In this document: piece by piece, positions 14,709 to 22,061 of the stretch
How the letters are laid out: every line of letters begins with the position of its first letter
Position numbering within the stretch: the stretch's first letter is position 1
NCBI GenBank assembly: GCA_035527255.1
Contig: DATLAW010000281.1
Location: 1-22,654, forward strand
Length of the DNA stretch: 22,654 bases
Reading direction: 5' to 3'
Source of the DNA: Thermohalobaculum sp035527255
Lineage (GTDB): Bacteria > Pseudomonadota > Alphaproteobacteria > Rhodobacterales > Rhodobacteraceae
Program-made: the position numbers and the translations under genes
Notes under the pieces: model-generated
What the model was told of the DNA's origin: nothing
Database searches by the model: none
Seen by the model: the letters and a program-made list of their open reading frames with translations, nothing else

Positions 14709-15713
14709 ATGCGCGCAATCGTCCTCATCGTCAATCGCCTGATCTGGTTCGCCCCGACGGTGCTCGGCCTGATGGTCATCACCTTCACGATCAGCCATTT
14801 GATCCCAGCCGACCCGGTCGCCTTTATGGCGGGCGAAAACGCGAGCAATGAGACGATCGAGGCGTTGCGCCACGAGCTTGGCTTCGACCGGCCGATCTAC
14901 GTCCAGCTTTATCATTATGTCGTCGGCGTGATGAACGGCGAGTTCGGCGTCAGCCTCTACACCCGGCGGCCAATCGTCGACGATCTGTTCGGCCGGTTGC
15001 CCGCGACGCTGGAGCTTACCTTCGTCGCGGTTTTCGTCTCGGTGATCATCGGCATCCCGCTGGGCGTAATCTCGGCGGTCTATCGCAATTCACTGCTCGA
15101 TCATGTGCTCCGGCTTATCACTGTCTCGGGGCTCGCCATCGCTGCATTCTGGCTGGCGATCCTGTTTCAGTTACTGTTCGCCATGGAGCTTGGCTGGACG
15201 CCGCTACAGGGGCGGGTCGACGGTTGGGGGCCGGACGAGGTGACCGGCTTTTTCCTGATTGACGCCGCGCTGATGTGGGACGGAGCGATCTTTCGTGACG
15301 TCGTCGCGCATATGATGCTGCCCGCGATCACGCTGGCCTTTCCGGCGATGGCGACCATTGTGCGCTTTACCCGCGCCGGGGTTCTCGACGCGATCAACTC
15401 CAACTACGTGCTTTACGAGCAGGCAATGGGCTTCCCGCGCCGGGTGATCATCTGGAAATACGTGCTCAGGAACGCGCTGATCGGCACCGTCACCCAGATC
15501 GGCCTGATCTTCGGCGTTCTGATCGCCAACGGCGTCGTCGTCGAGGCGGTGTTCAACTGGCCTGGCCTTGGCCTCTACGCGGTGAACTCGATCCTGCAAT
15601 CGGATTACAACGCCATCATGGGTTTCACCATCGTCCAGGGCGTGATCTTCATCATCGTCAACCTGTCGGTTGATATCGCCCATGGGTTCATCGACCCGCG
15701 CGAGGCGAGGTAG
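14709..15713 (+). CDS. Dpp/Opp-type ABC permease, DppB-like subunit
   Basis: A 334-residue inner-membrane permease of the oligopeptide importer class. The first membrane helix (about residues 7-30) is followed by the typical GEFGVSLYTRRPI segment, then several hydrophobic helices; six membrane segments are expected for the family. The cytoplasmic coupling loop that contacts the ATPases is EQAMGFPRRVII followed by RNAL. GGGG a few bases before the ATG supports the start. It comes 62 bp after the binding-protein gene and 3 bp before the second permease. The two permeases form the translocation channel. Confidence 0.93.
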   Translation: MRAIVLIVNRLIWFAPTVLGLMVITFTISHLIPADPVAFMAGENASNETIEALRHELGFDRPIYVQLYHYVVGVMNGEFGVSLYTRRPIVDDLFGRLPATLELTFVAVFVSVIIGIPLGVISAVYRNSLLDHVLRLITVSGLAIAAFWLAILFQLLFAMELGWTPLQGRVDGWGPDEVTGFFLIDAALMWDGAIFRDVVAHMMLPAITLAFPAMATIVRFTRAGVLDAINSNYVLYEQAMGFPRRVIIWKYVLRNALIGTVTQIGLIFGVLIANGVVVEAVFNWPGLGLYAVNSILQSDYNAIMGFTIVQGVIFIIVNLSVDIAHGFIDPREAR

Positions 15714-15716
15714 AGC

Positions 15717-16574
15717 ATGGAAACGGCGCAATACCTGCTGAAAAAGCTCACCTCGGACCGCACTGCGGCACTGGGCGCGCTGCTGGTGCTGCTGCTGATC
15801 GTCGCCGCCATCGCGGCGCCCTATCTGGCGACCCACCCCGAAGATATCGCCGAGTTCCATCCCCCAGACCGGCTTCAGGGGCCCACATTCCAGCATTTCT
15901 TCGGCACCGATCGAATGGGCTCCGACATTTATTCCCGGCTGCTTTATGGCGCCCGGATCACCATCGCCATTGCCATCATCGCGGTCGGCGTCTCGGTGCT
16001 GGTCGGGGTGCCGGTCGGGCTGATCGCCGGCTACTATCGCAACTGGGCCTCCGACGCGCTAATGCGGGTCTCCGACATCTTCCTCTCGGTGCCGCAGATC
16101 GTGCTGGCGATCGCCATCGCCCAGACCCTGGGGCCGTCGCTCGAGAATGTGATCCTGGCGCTGTCGGCCACCTACTGGCCATTCTGGGCCCGGCTGGTCT
16201 ATGCTGAGACTCGCTCGGCGCTGAACGAGACCTATGTCGAGGCGTCCATCGCGCTGGGTGTCTCGCCGTGGCGGGTGATGCTGCTGCATGTGCTGCCGAA
16301 CATCTCGTCGTCGGTCATTGTGCGCACGACCATCGGCATGGGCGGCACCATCCTGACCGCCGCGGCACTGGGCTTCCTCGGTCTCGGCCCACCGGCGCCG
16401 TCGCCGGAATGGGGCCGCACCATCGCCGAAAGCCGCGAGTTCCTGCCCGAGGCTTGGTGGTACGCAACAGCGCCCGGCATCGCCATCTTCCTGGTGGTGA
16501 TGGGCTTCAACCTGCTTGGCGACGGGCTGCGCGACATCCTCGACCCGCGCATCCGGAGGAGCCGGGATGATTGA
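15717..16574 (+). CDS. Dpp/Opp-type ABC permease, DppC-like subunit
   Basis: A 285-residue partner permease. The N-terminal helix (about residues 18-38, LGALLVLLLIVAAIAAPYL) is followed by the family segment HFFGTDRMGSDIYSRLLYGA, and the coupling loop reads YVEASIALGVSPWRVM then LPN. These are hallmarks of the DppC/OppC branch. The start at 15717 has an AGG six bases upstream and lies 3 bp after the first permease stop. The end overlaps the next ATPase gene by 8 bp, so production of permease and ATPase is probably coupled. Confidence 0.93.
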   Translation: METAQYLLKKLTSDRTAALGALLVLLLIVAAIAAPYLATHPEDIAEFHPPDRLQGPTFQHFFGTDRMGSDIYSRLLYGARITIAIAIIAVGVSVLVGVPVGLIAGYYRNWASDALMRVSDIFLSVPQIVLAIAIAQTLGPSLENVILALSATYWPFWARLVYAETRSALNETYVEASIALGVSPWRVMLLHVLPNISSSVIVRTTIGMGGTILTAAALGFLGLGPPAPSPEWGRTIAESREFLPEAWWYATAPGIAIFLVVMGFNLLGDGLRDILDPRIRRSRDD

Positions 16575-17592
16575 GCCACTGCTCGATGTCCGCGGCCTCG
16601 AGATCGGTTTTCACACCGACCGTGGGCTGGCGCGCGTGCTCGACCAGGTCAATTTCAGCATTGGCAAGGGCGAGATCGTCGGGCTGGTGGGCGAGTCCGG
16701 CTGCGGCAAGACCACCCTGGCCCGCGCCATCCTGGGTGTGCTGCCGAAGAACGCCGCGCAGATCGGCGGCGGCGAAGTGATATTCGAGGGCGAAGACCTG
16801 CTGAAAAAGCACCCCAGCGTTCTCGAGGCCGAGATCAGGGGCCGCCGCATCACTTTCGTGCCGCAAGACCCCTTCACCTCATTCAACCCGGTGTTCTCGA
16901 TCGGCGCCCAGCTTGAGGAGCTGATGAAGTGGAAATCGCCGGACGCCGATGTCGGCACCGGCTTTCGCTTCCATGGCCGCAACCGCCGCCGATCCGACCG
17001 CGACCGGGTGATGGAACTGCTGCGCACGGTGCAACTTCCCGACCCGGCAGGCATCCTGCGCAAGTATCCACACGAGGTCTCCGGCGGCCAGCGACAGCGC
17101 CTGATGATCGCCATGGCGCTTCTGCCGGAGCCCCGCCTGATCATCGCCGACGAGCCGACGACGGCGCTGGATGTCACCATCCAGGCGCAGATCCTCAAGC
17201 TGCTCCGGCGGCTGGCGACCGAGTTTGGCGTCTCGGTCCTGTTCACCACCCATGATCTCGGCACCGCCTACGAAATTTGTGACCGGATCACCGTGATGTA
17301 TGCCGGGCAAGAGGTCGAATCCGCTCCATCGGACGAGTTTTTCGCCGCCCCACGCCACCCCTACACCAAGCGCCTGCTGGAAAGCCTGCCCAGCCGCGAA
17401 CGCGGTATCAGCGGCATCCCCGGCTCGATCCCAGGCCTGGTCGCGCCACCCAGTGGTTGCCGGTTCCACCCGCGTTGCGACTTCGCCACCGCCGAATGCG
17501 CAAAATCCCGCCCCGGCGTGACCGACGCAGGCGAGCGCCATATGGTGCGCTGCTATCACCCTGTCGCCGCCAAGCGCGAGGCCGCAGAATGA
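16567..17592 (+). CDS. Dpp/Opp-type ABC ATPase, DppD-like
   Basis: A 341-residue nucleotide-binding subunit. Walker A GESGCGKT is at 42-49, the ABC signature SGGQRQR at 172-178, Walker B LIIADEP at 191-197, and a switch histidine in TTHD follows. The C-terminus has the oligopeptide-transporter extension with GCRFHPRCDFA and a second cysteine motif. It hydrolyses ATP to drive import through the two permeases. The frame is open 17 codons upstream, but GGAGG about 8 bases before 16567 fixes the start. Its end overlaps the second ATPase by 4 bp (ATGA). Confidence 0.94.
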   Translation: MIEPLLDVRGLEIGFHTDRGLARVLDQVNFSIGKGEIVGLVGESGCGKTTLARAILGVLPKNAAQIGGGEVIFEGEDLLKKHPSVLEAEIRGRRITFVPQDPFTSFNPVFSIGAQLEELMKWKSPDADVGTGFRFHGRNRRRSDRDRVMELLRTVQLPDPAGILRKYPHEVSGGQRQRLMIAMALLPEPRLIIADEPTTALDVTIQAQILKLLRRLATEFGVSVLFTTHDLGTAYEICDRITVMYAGQEVESAPSDEFFAAPRHPYTKRLLESLPSRERGISGIPGSIPGLVAPPSGCRFHPRCDFATAECAKSRPGVTDAGERHMVRCYHPVAAKREAAE

Positions 17593-18587
17593 AAGACGGA
17601 ATGACCGTGGCTCAAACCGACGCGCTGCTGCGGCTCGAGGGGGTCAAGAAGTACTTTCCGATCCTCAATGACTGGAAACGCCGCACCGGCTGGCTGCGGG
17701 CGCTGGACGATGTGACCCTCAGTGTCCACAAGGGCGAGATCCTCGGCATCGTCGGCGAATCCGGTTGCGGCAAGTCGACCCTCGGCAAGACGGTGATGGG
17801 CATCCATCCGCCGACCGCCGGAAAGATCATATTCGACGGCAATGATATCACCAACCTGAAGCCCTATGCGGCGCGGGGCCTGCGTCGCCAACTGCAATAC
17901 ACCTACCAGGACCCCGGCGCCTCGCTCGATCCGCGCTGGAAGATCGGCCGCGCGCTGGACGAACCGCTAGTGATCCACACCGAACTTAATCGCGCCGAGC
18001 GAACGGCGCGGGTGCGCGATATCCTCGATGCGGTGGGTCTGCCCGAAGGCCACCTCGATCTTTATCCGCACGAGATCAGCGGCGGCCAGCAGCGCCGCGT
18101 CGGCTTGGCGAGGATCCTGACGCTGCACCCCTCGCTGATCGTGCTAGACGAGCCGACCTCGGGCCTCGACGTCTCGGTACAGGCGACAATCCTGAACCTG
18201 TTTCTCGATCTGAAGAAGCAGTTCGACCTGACATTTGTGTTTATTTCGCATGACCTCTCGGTGGTCCGGATGATCTGCGACCGGGTCGCGGTGATGTATC
18301 TCGGCAAGGTGGTCGAGCTCGGCGACACCGAGGCGGTGTTCTCTAACCCGCAGCACCCCTATACCCGCTCGCTGCTGGCGGCGATCCCGCAGATCGGCAA
18401 GGGTCGGATCATTGAAAATTTCTGGCTCGAGGGCGAGCCGCCCGACCCCGGCAACCTGCCGTCGGGTTGCTGTTTCCGGACCCGCTGCCCGATCGCCGTC
18501 GCCGGATGCGCCGAGGCGGTTCCGCCGCTGATCGAGCACAAGCCCGGGCATTCCGATGCCTGCCTGCTGTCGCAGACCAATGCCTGA
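17589..18587 (+). CDS. Dpp/Opp-type ABC ATPase, DppF-like
   Basis: A 332-residue second ATPase. Walker A GESGCGKST is at 56-64, signature SGGQQ at 164-168, Walker B LIVLDEP at 183-189, with ISHDLSVV downstream. The YFPIL segment near the N-terminus and the C-terminal PSGCCFRTRCP cysteine motif are typical of the DppF/OppF branch. It pairs with the preceding ATPase. The ATG at 17589 overlaps the previous stop by 4 bp; another ATG at 17601 would shorten it by four residues. Its last 8 bp overlap the start of the third dehydrogenase gene. Confidence 0.94.
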   Translation: MKDGMTVAQTDALLRLEGVKKYFPILNDWKRRTGWLRALDDVTLSVHKGEILGIVGESGCGKSTLGKTVMGIHPPTAGKIIFDGNDITNLKPYAARGLRRQLQYTYQDPGASLDPRWKIGRALDEPLVIHTELNRAERTARVRDILDAVGLPEGHLDLYPHEISGGQQRRVGLARILTLHPSLIVLDEPTSGLDVSVQATILNLFLDLKKQFDLTFVFISHDLSVVRMICDRVAVMYLGKVVELGDTEAVFSNPQHPYTRSLLAAIPQIGKGRIIENFWLEGEPPDPGNLPSGCCFRTRCPIAVAGCAEAVPPLIEHKPGHSDACLLSQTNA

Positions 18588-19323
18588 GATATTCCCGAAC
18601 GCGGTTCTGGTGACCGGCGCCGCCTCGGGGATCGGTCAGGCGCTGTCCAATGCATTGATCGCAGCGGGCAGTTCCGTTGTCGGACTTGATTGCGCCGCCA
18701 TGGCCCCGGCCCCAAATTTTCACCCGATCGTCGCCGACCTCACCGATCCGCAGGCAATCGACGCGGCGGTCGCGGCCGCTTTTGCGGCGGTGCCGGAGAT
18801 CGACGCATTGGTCAATTGCGCTGGCATCTACCCGGTAACACCGATGCTCGAACTCCCTCTCGACGAATGGAACCATGTGCTCGACATAAATCTGCGTGCG
18901 CCCTTCCTTTTGACCCAGGCGCTCGCCCGGCGCTGGGTCGCGGCGGGGACGAAGGCGGCGGTGGTGAACATCGCCTCGACCTCCGCCGTGCTGGCCCGGC
19001 CGGGCACACTCCACTACGCCGCATCGAAAGCTGGCCTGATCCAGATGACCAGGGGCATGGCGCTGGAACTGGCGCCACACTGCATCCGGGTCAACGCGGT
19101 CGCACCCGGCGTGATCGCAACCGAGCGGGTGATGGCCCACGCCACTGGCGCCGGTGCCGCGGAACACACGACAAAGCTGGCCCGGGTCCCCGCAGGGCGC
19201 GTTGGCAAACCGCAGGAAGTTGTCGAGGCTACCCGCTGGCTCCTGTCCCCCGCCGCAGCCTACTGCGTCGGATCAGTGCTGACGCTCGATGGCGGCTACA
19301 CCCTCGGTATCCCCAGCTACTGA
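18580..19323 (+). CDS. Short-chain dehydrogenase/reductase (SDR 3)
   Basis: A 247-residue classical SDR. TGAASGIG lies at 12-19, NCAG replaces NNAG, an ASTSA serine segment lies near 133, Tyr146/Lys150 (YAASK) are catalytic, and the C-terminal LTLDGGYT is standard. It would act on an alcohol/ketone pair in the cytosol. The start at 18580 overlaps the ATPase stop by 8 bp, so it is most likely co-translated with the importer, linking uptake and oxidation of the same compound. A frame eight codons longer exists, but the family N-terminus fits 18580. It is the last gene of the plus-strand set; 85 bp follow before the convergent deacetylase-type gene. Confidence 0.9.
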   Translation: MPEIFPNAVLVTGAASGIGQALSNALIAAGSSVVGLDCAAMAPAPNFHPIVADLTDPQAIDAAVAAAFAAVPEIDALVNCAGIYPVTPMLELPLDEWNHVLDINLRAPFLLTQALARRWVAAGTKAAVVNIASTSAVLARPGTLHYAASKAGLIQMTRGMALELAPHCIRVNAVAPGVIATERVMAHATGAGAAEHTTKLARVPAGRVGKPQEVVEATRWLLSPAAAYCVGSVLTLDGGYTLGIPSY

Positions 19324-19383
19324 TCCCGGCTTGCATCGCCATCACTCACGTGATCCCTCTTACAGATCAAGGGGTTGACCCTA

Positions 19384-19399
19384 TGTGCAAATTTGGACA
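19384..19399. repeat. AT-rich palindrome in a convergent gap
   Basis: TGTGCAAATTTGGACA is symmetrical at 14 of 16 positions and lies in the 85-bp gap (19324-19408) between two convergent genes. The gap is visibly more AT-rich than its surroundings. A weak AGGG/CCCT hairpin sits at 19370-19382, but I see no good terminator. The sequence recalls terminal repeats of some insertion sequences, possibly IS21-like; this is unconfirmed. Confidence 0.35.
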
Positions 19400-19408
19400 C
19401 TTGCGCCC

Positions 19409-20329
19409 TCACATCCCCGCCTGCTCGCGGCAATGGCGGGCCACGTCGGCATGGGTCGCGAACCAGACCCCGGCGTGGCTGCGCATATACTGGATCAACT
19501 CCTCCAGAATCTGGATGCGCGAGCGGTGGCCGATGAAATGCGGGTGCATGGTCAGCAGAAACAATCCGTCCTCCTGAAAGGCCCCGTCAAACTCGCGCAT
19601 GAACACCTCCAGCACCCCCGAGGGCGGCGTGTAGGGGCGCAGGCCTGAGAACCGGTCCATGGCCCAGTATGGGGCATCGTCGCGGATCCACTCGACCGGC
19701 AATTCGACCACGCCGCTGGCCTCGCCGTTCTCCAGGATCTCATAGGGATCATCGTCCGCCATCAGGGATGAGTCGTAGATCAGCCCCATCTCGCGGGTGA
19801 TCGCCAGGGTATGCTGGCTGAAGTCCCACGACGGCGTGCGGATACCGACCGGGCGCTGGCCGCTGATCTCCTCCAGCTTGTCGGCGGCGCGCATCTGCAG
19901 ATCGCGCTCGTTCGCCGGCGGCAGGGCGCTGTTCAGCTCGTGGATCCAACTGTGGATGCCGATCTCATGCCCCTCGGCAACAACCCGGCGCTGCTCCTCC
20001 GGATGCAGCATCGCGACCACGGCGGGCACAAAGAAGGTGCTGGGTGCGCTGTATTTGGCCAGCAGGTCAAGGATCCGGGGCACGCCAACGCGCGAGCCGT
20101 ATTCGCCCTGGCTCAGCTTGCCGGGCGAGGTTTGACCCCAGCGCAGGGTTTGGGTCTCGTGATCGCTGTCGAACGACAGCGTCACCGCGCAACGGGCGCC
20201 GCCGGGCCAGGATTTCGGCTTTAGCGAGCGTCCGGCCCGGATTTTCTCGACAATCGGGCGCCAGCGTTCTTCTGGCCAGGTCCAGGCATCCGGTTGATCC
20301 GGTAGATTACTTTCGGCGGGCTTGCTCAT
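19409..20329 (-). CDS. Polysaccharide-deacetylase-fold hydrolase (imidase/PuuE/HpPgdA-like)
   Basis: A 306-residue NodB/CE4-fold protein without signal peptide, so cytosolic. Metal-site candidates are Asp54/Asp56 (SFDSDHE) and His126/His130 (HSWIH); RTPSWD (164-169) and a late TMHPHFIGH (from about 260) complete the family pattern. This branch, with a FD.D.E start and no export signal, holds cyclic imide hydrolases, PuuE-type allantoinase and the Helicobacter HpPgdA enzyme rather than extracellular chitin deacetylases. Next to two HyuAB pairs, hydrolysis of a cyclic imide or ureide is the most attractive role, but this is inference. The frame is open 26 codons further upstream; GGGAGG just before 20329 fixes the start. 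It is divergent from the MFS gene. Confidence 0.85.
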   Translation of the reverse strand: MSKPAESNLPDQPDAWTWPEERWRPIVEKIRAGRSLKPKSWPGGARCAVTLSFDSDHETQTLRWGQTSPGKLSQGEYGSRVGVPRILDLLAKYSAPSTFFVPAVVAMLHPEEQRRVVAEGHEIGIHSWIHELNSALPPANERDLQMRAADKLEEISGQRPVGIRTPSWDFSQHTLAITREMGLIYDSSLMADDDPYEILENGEASGVVELPVEWIRDDAPYWAMDRFSGLRPYTPPSGVLEVFMREFDGAFQEDGLFLLTMHPHFIGHRSRIQILEELIQYMRSHAGVWFATHADVARHCREQAGM

Positions 20330-20379
20330 TCTGTCCTCCCGTGGCGCGTTCGCTGTGGCCCCATGCTTCCCCAGGGTGG

Positions 20380-20407
20380 ATGCTAGCACCGCTTCGGGCG
20401 CGCGCAA
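20380..20407 (-). promoter_or_regulatory. Candidate promoter of the deacetylase-fold gene
   Basis: On the minus strand TTGCGC (20407-20402) is followed after 16 bp by TAGCAT (20385-20380), four of six matches each. The position suits a leader of about 45 bases. Modest support. Confidence 0.3.
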
Positions 20408-20412
20408 GCCGG

Positions 20413-20427
20413 TTCAATCAGGTTGAA
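20413..20427. promoter_or_regulatory. Candidate operator: inverted repeat between divergent promoters
   Basis: TTCAA (20413-20417) and TTGAA (20423-20427) are perfect inverted arms around a 5-base centre. The site lies between the candidate promoters of the deacetylase-fold and MFS genes, 11 bp before the MFS -35, where a regulator could affect both. No regulator gene is adjacent; the IclR protein is one candidate. Confidence 0.4.
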
Positions 20428-20438
20428 TTCTCTTAAAC

Positions 20439-20469
20439 TTGACAATCGGTACGGATGCCTGAGTATCGG
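20439..20469 (+). promoter_or_regulatory. Candidate promoter of the MFS transporter gene
   Basis: A perfect -35 TTGACA (20439-20444) is followed by weak -10 options: GAGTAT at 16 bp or TATCGG at 19 bp. The leader before the ATG at 20522 would be about 45-50 bases. Confidence 0.45.
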
Positions 20470-20521
20470 CCGGGCCGTCCTCACCGCTGCGCTTCCTATC
20501 CCCGCCCGAAAAGGCTCCGCG

Positions 20522-21724
20522 ATGCGCGATTCCCTGTTGCCATTGTTCATCGTTCTGATGCCTCAGATCGCACTTTCTGCGTTGCAGCTTGGCGTTCCGG
20601 TGCTGGCCCCGGCCTTCGTCACCGGGATCGGCATGCCGCCCGAGGCGGTCGGGCTGATCGGCGGGCTGATGGGTTTCGGATCGGTCTGGCTATTCGCGGC
20701 CAACCAGGCAGTCACGCCCGTGCTGGGGCCACTGCGCGCGCTGATCGCGGCCTGTGCGCTGGCGGTGACCGGTGTGGCACTGATGCTGACCGGCATCTGG
20801 GCCGCGGTCTTCGCTGGCGCCGTTTGCATCGGTTTCGCCTATGCGGTTACCGCGCCCGCTGGCAGCCAGATACTGTCGCGGCACACGCCGCGCCGCCTGT
20901 GGGGCACGCTGTTCTCGATCCGCCAGTCGGGGGTGCCGGTTGGCGGCGCTATTGCCGGGCTGGTCGGGGCGGGCCTGGCGGCGGCGGTGGACTGGCGCGC
21001 CGGGCTTGCAGCAATTGCAGCACTTTCGCTGATCTGCGCCTGCCTGCTGGCGGCGGCCCCGGCACAGTTCCGCGGCGGCGCCAGCGGCGCGCCGTTCCGG
21101 GTCACGGCGTTGTTCGATCCGGCCAACGCCATCCGGCCCTTCCTGACCCTGCGGCGCCTGCCCCAGCTTATCCCGGTTTCCCTGGCCAGCATGGGTTTCG
21201 CCGTCGGTCAGGGCAGCACCTTCTCGTTCCTGACCACGTACCTGACCGACGGGTTGGGACTCACGCTGACGCTCGCCGGGGCGATCTATTCGGCGATGCA
21301 GCTTGCCAGCTTCGCCGGTCGCGTCATCGTTGGCGTCATCGCTGACCGGCTGGGATCAACCAGGTTGATGATGATCGCGATGGCGATCGCCTCGTCTGGC
21401 TCCGCGATCCTGCTGGCGCAGTTCAGCCCCGAATGGCCGCGGGCACTACTGTTTGCAGGCGCCGGGTTGATCGGCCTGTCGGTGGCTACCTGGAACGGCC
21501 TGTTCCTGGCCGAGATCGCCAAACTGGTGCCACCCGAAATGGTTGGCGAGGCTACCGCCAGCGCAACTTTTTTCACATTTCTGGCCTACATGGTAGCACC
21601 ACCCCTGTTCGGGGCGATGGTCTGGTTTGTTGGCTATTCCGCCGCATATTATTGCGTCGCGGCCGCGGTTCTGGGGGCTGGTGTGGCACTGTGGGCCGGA
21701 TCGCGCGCTGACCGCACCGAGTGA
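20522..21724 (+). CDS. Major facilitator superfamily transporter
   Basis: A 400-residue inner-membrane protein with about 12 hydrophobic segments in two halves. The first starts at LLPLFIVLMPQIALSAL and the second after a hydrophilic middle loop near residues 180-215 (AQFRGGASGAPFRV). VGVIADRLGSTRLM in the second half matches the MFS loop motif (G...DR.G.R) following a helix. It would be a secondary transporter for a small organic solute, import or export not decidable. The frame is open 33 codons further upstream, but the start at 20522 places the first helix at the N-terminus and has AAGG upstream. It may export a product or import a related substrate of the pathway. Confidence 0.88.
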   Translation: MRDSLLPLFIVLMPQIALSALQLGVPVLAPAFVTGIGMPPEAVGLIGGLMGFGSVWLFAANQAVTPVLGPLRALIAACALAVTGVALMLTGIWAAVFAGAVCIGFAYAVTAPAGSQILSRHTPRRLWGTLFSIRQSGVPVGGAIAGLVGAGLAAAVDWRAGLAAIAALSLICACLLAAAPAQFRGGASGAPFRVTALFDPANAIRPFLTLRRLPQLIPVSLASMGFAVGQGSTFSFLTTYLTDGLGLTLTLAGAIYSAMQLASFAGRVIVGVIADRLGSTRLMMIAMAIASSGSAILLAQFSPEWPRALLFAGAGLIGLSVATWNGLFLAEIAKLVPPEMVGEATASATFFTFLAYMVAPPLFGAMVWFVGYSAAYYCVAAAVLGAGVALWAGSRADRTE

Positions 21725-21736
21725 AATTGGCGGCCT

Positions 21737-21943
21737 TCATCTCGGGCTGGAGCCACCAACGCCGCGAGGCATTTCCGGCGGCGATGTCGGGCGACCGAGA
21801 ATCATGTCAGCAGCCTTCTCGGCGATGGCGATGATCGCCGCGTTCGGATTGGCTGAGATTTGATCGGGGAAGATCGAGGCGTCGGCTACTCGCAGCCCCT
21901 CGACGCCGCGCAACCGAAGTTGGCGGTCGGTCGAGTTTCGCAC
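21737..21943 (-). pseudogene. GMC oxidoreductase (choline dehydrogenase-like), C-terminal remnant
   Basis: About 68 residues with LRLRGVEGLRVADASIFPD and AIIAIAEKAADMILGR, the characteristic C-terminal segment of GMC flavoprotein oxidoreductases (FAD-dependent alcohol dehydrogenases of the choline dehydrogenase type). A full protein would be about 530 residues; the FAD-binding N-terminus and the catalytic His segment just before this tail are missing. An in-frame stop lies at about 21950. The gene is convergent with the MFS gene, 12 bp apart, and was probably destroyed by the insertion-sequence activity to its right. The original function cannot be told beyond the family. Confidence 0.8.
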
Positions 21944-22061
21944 CGCCGCTTACACTGCTTGTGGGCGATGCCAAAACGAACCTCTGGTGCCTTTCGGTGA
22001 TGGCCTCGACATGATCTGATTGCGGACATGGTTGGGCTGATGGTCACGGTGAACGATTATC
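21944..22061. other. Unassigned sequence between the GMC remnant and transposase debris
   Basis: This stretch holds no convincing gene. An IS3 orfB would be expected next to the orfA tail at 22062, but the minus strand shows no orfB-like start; one frame is open for about 37 codons to a TAA near 21950 without a recognisable motif. It is probably the scar of insertion and deletion events. Confidence 0.4.

Noticed and set aside
19324..19408. Bidirectional terminator between SDR 3 and the deacetylase-fold gene
   Set aside because: Only 4-6 bp weak stems (AGGG/CCCT) and no T-run could be found.
21944..22061. IS3 orfB start following the OrfA tail
   Set aside because: The minus strand meets a stop directly after the OrfA end, and no frame shows an integrase-type motif before the GMC remnant.
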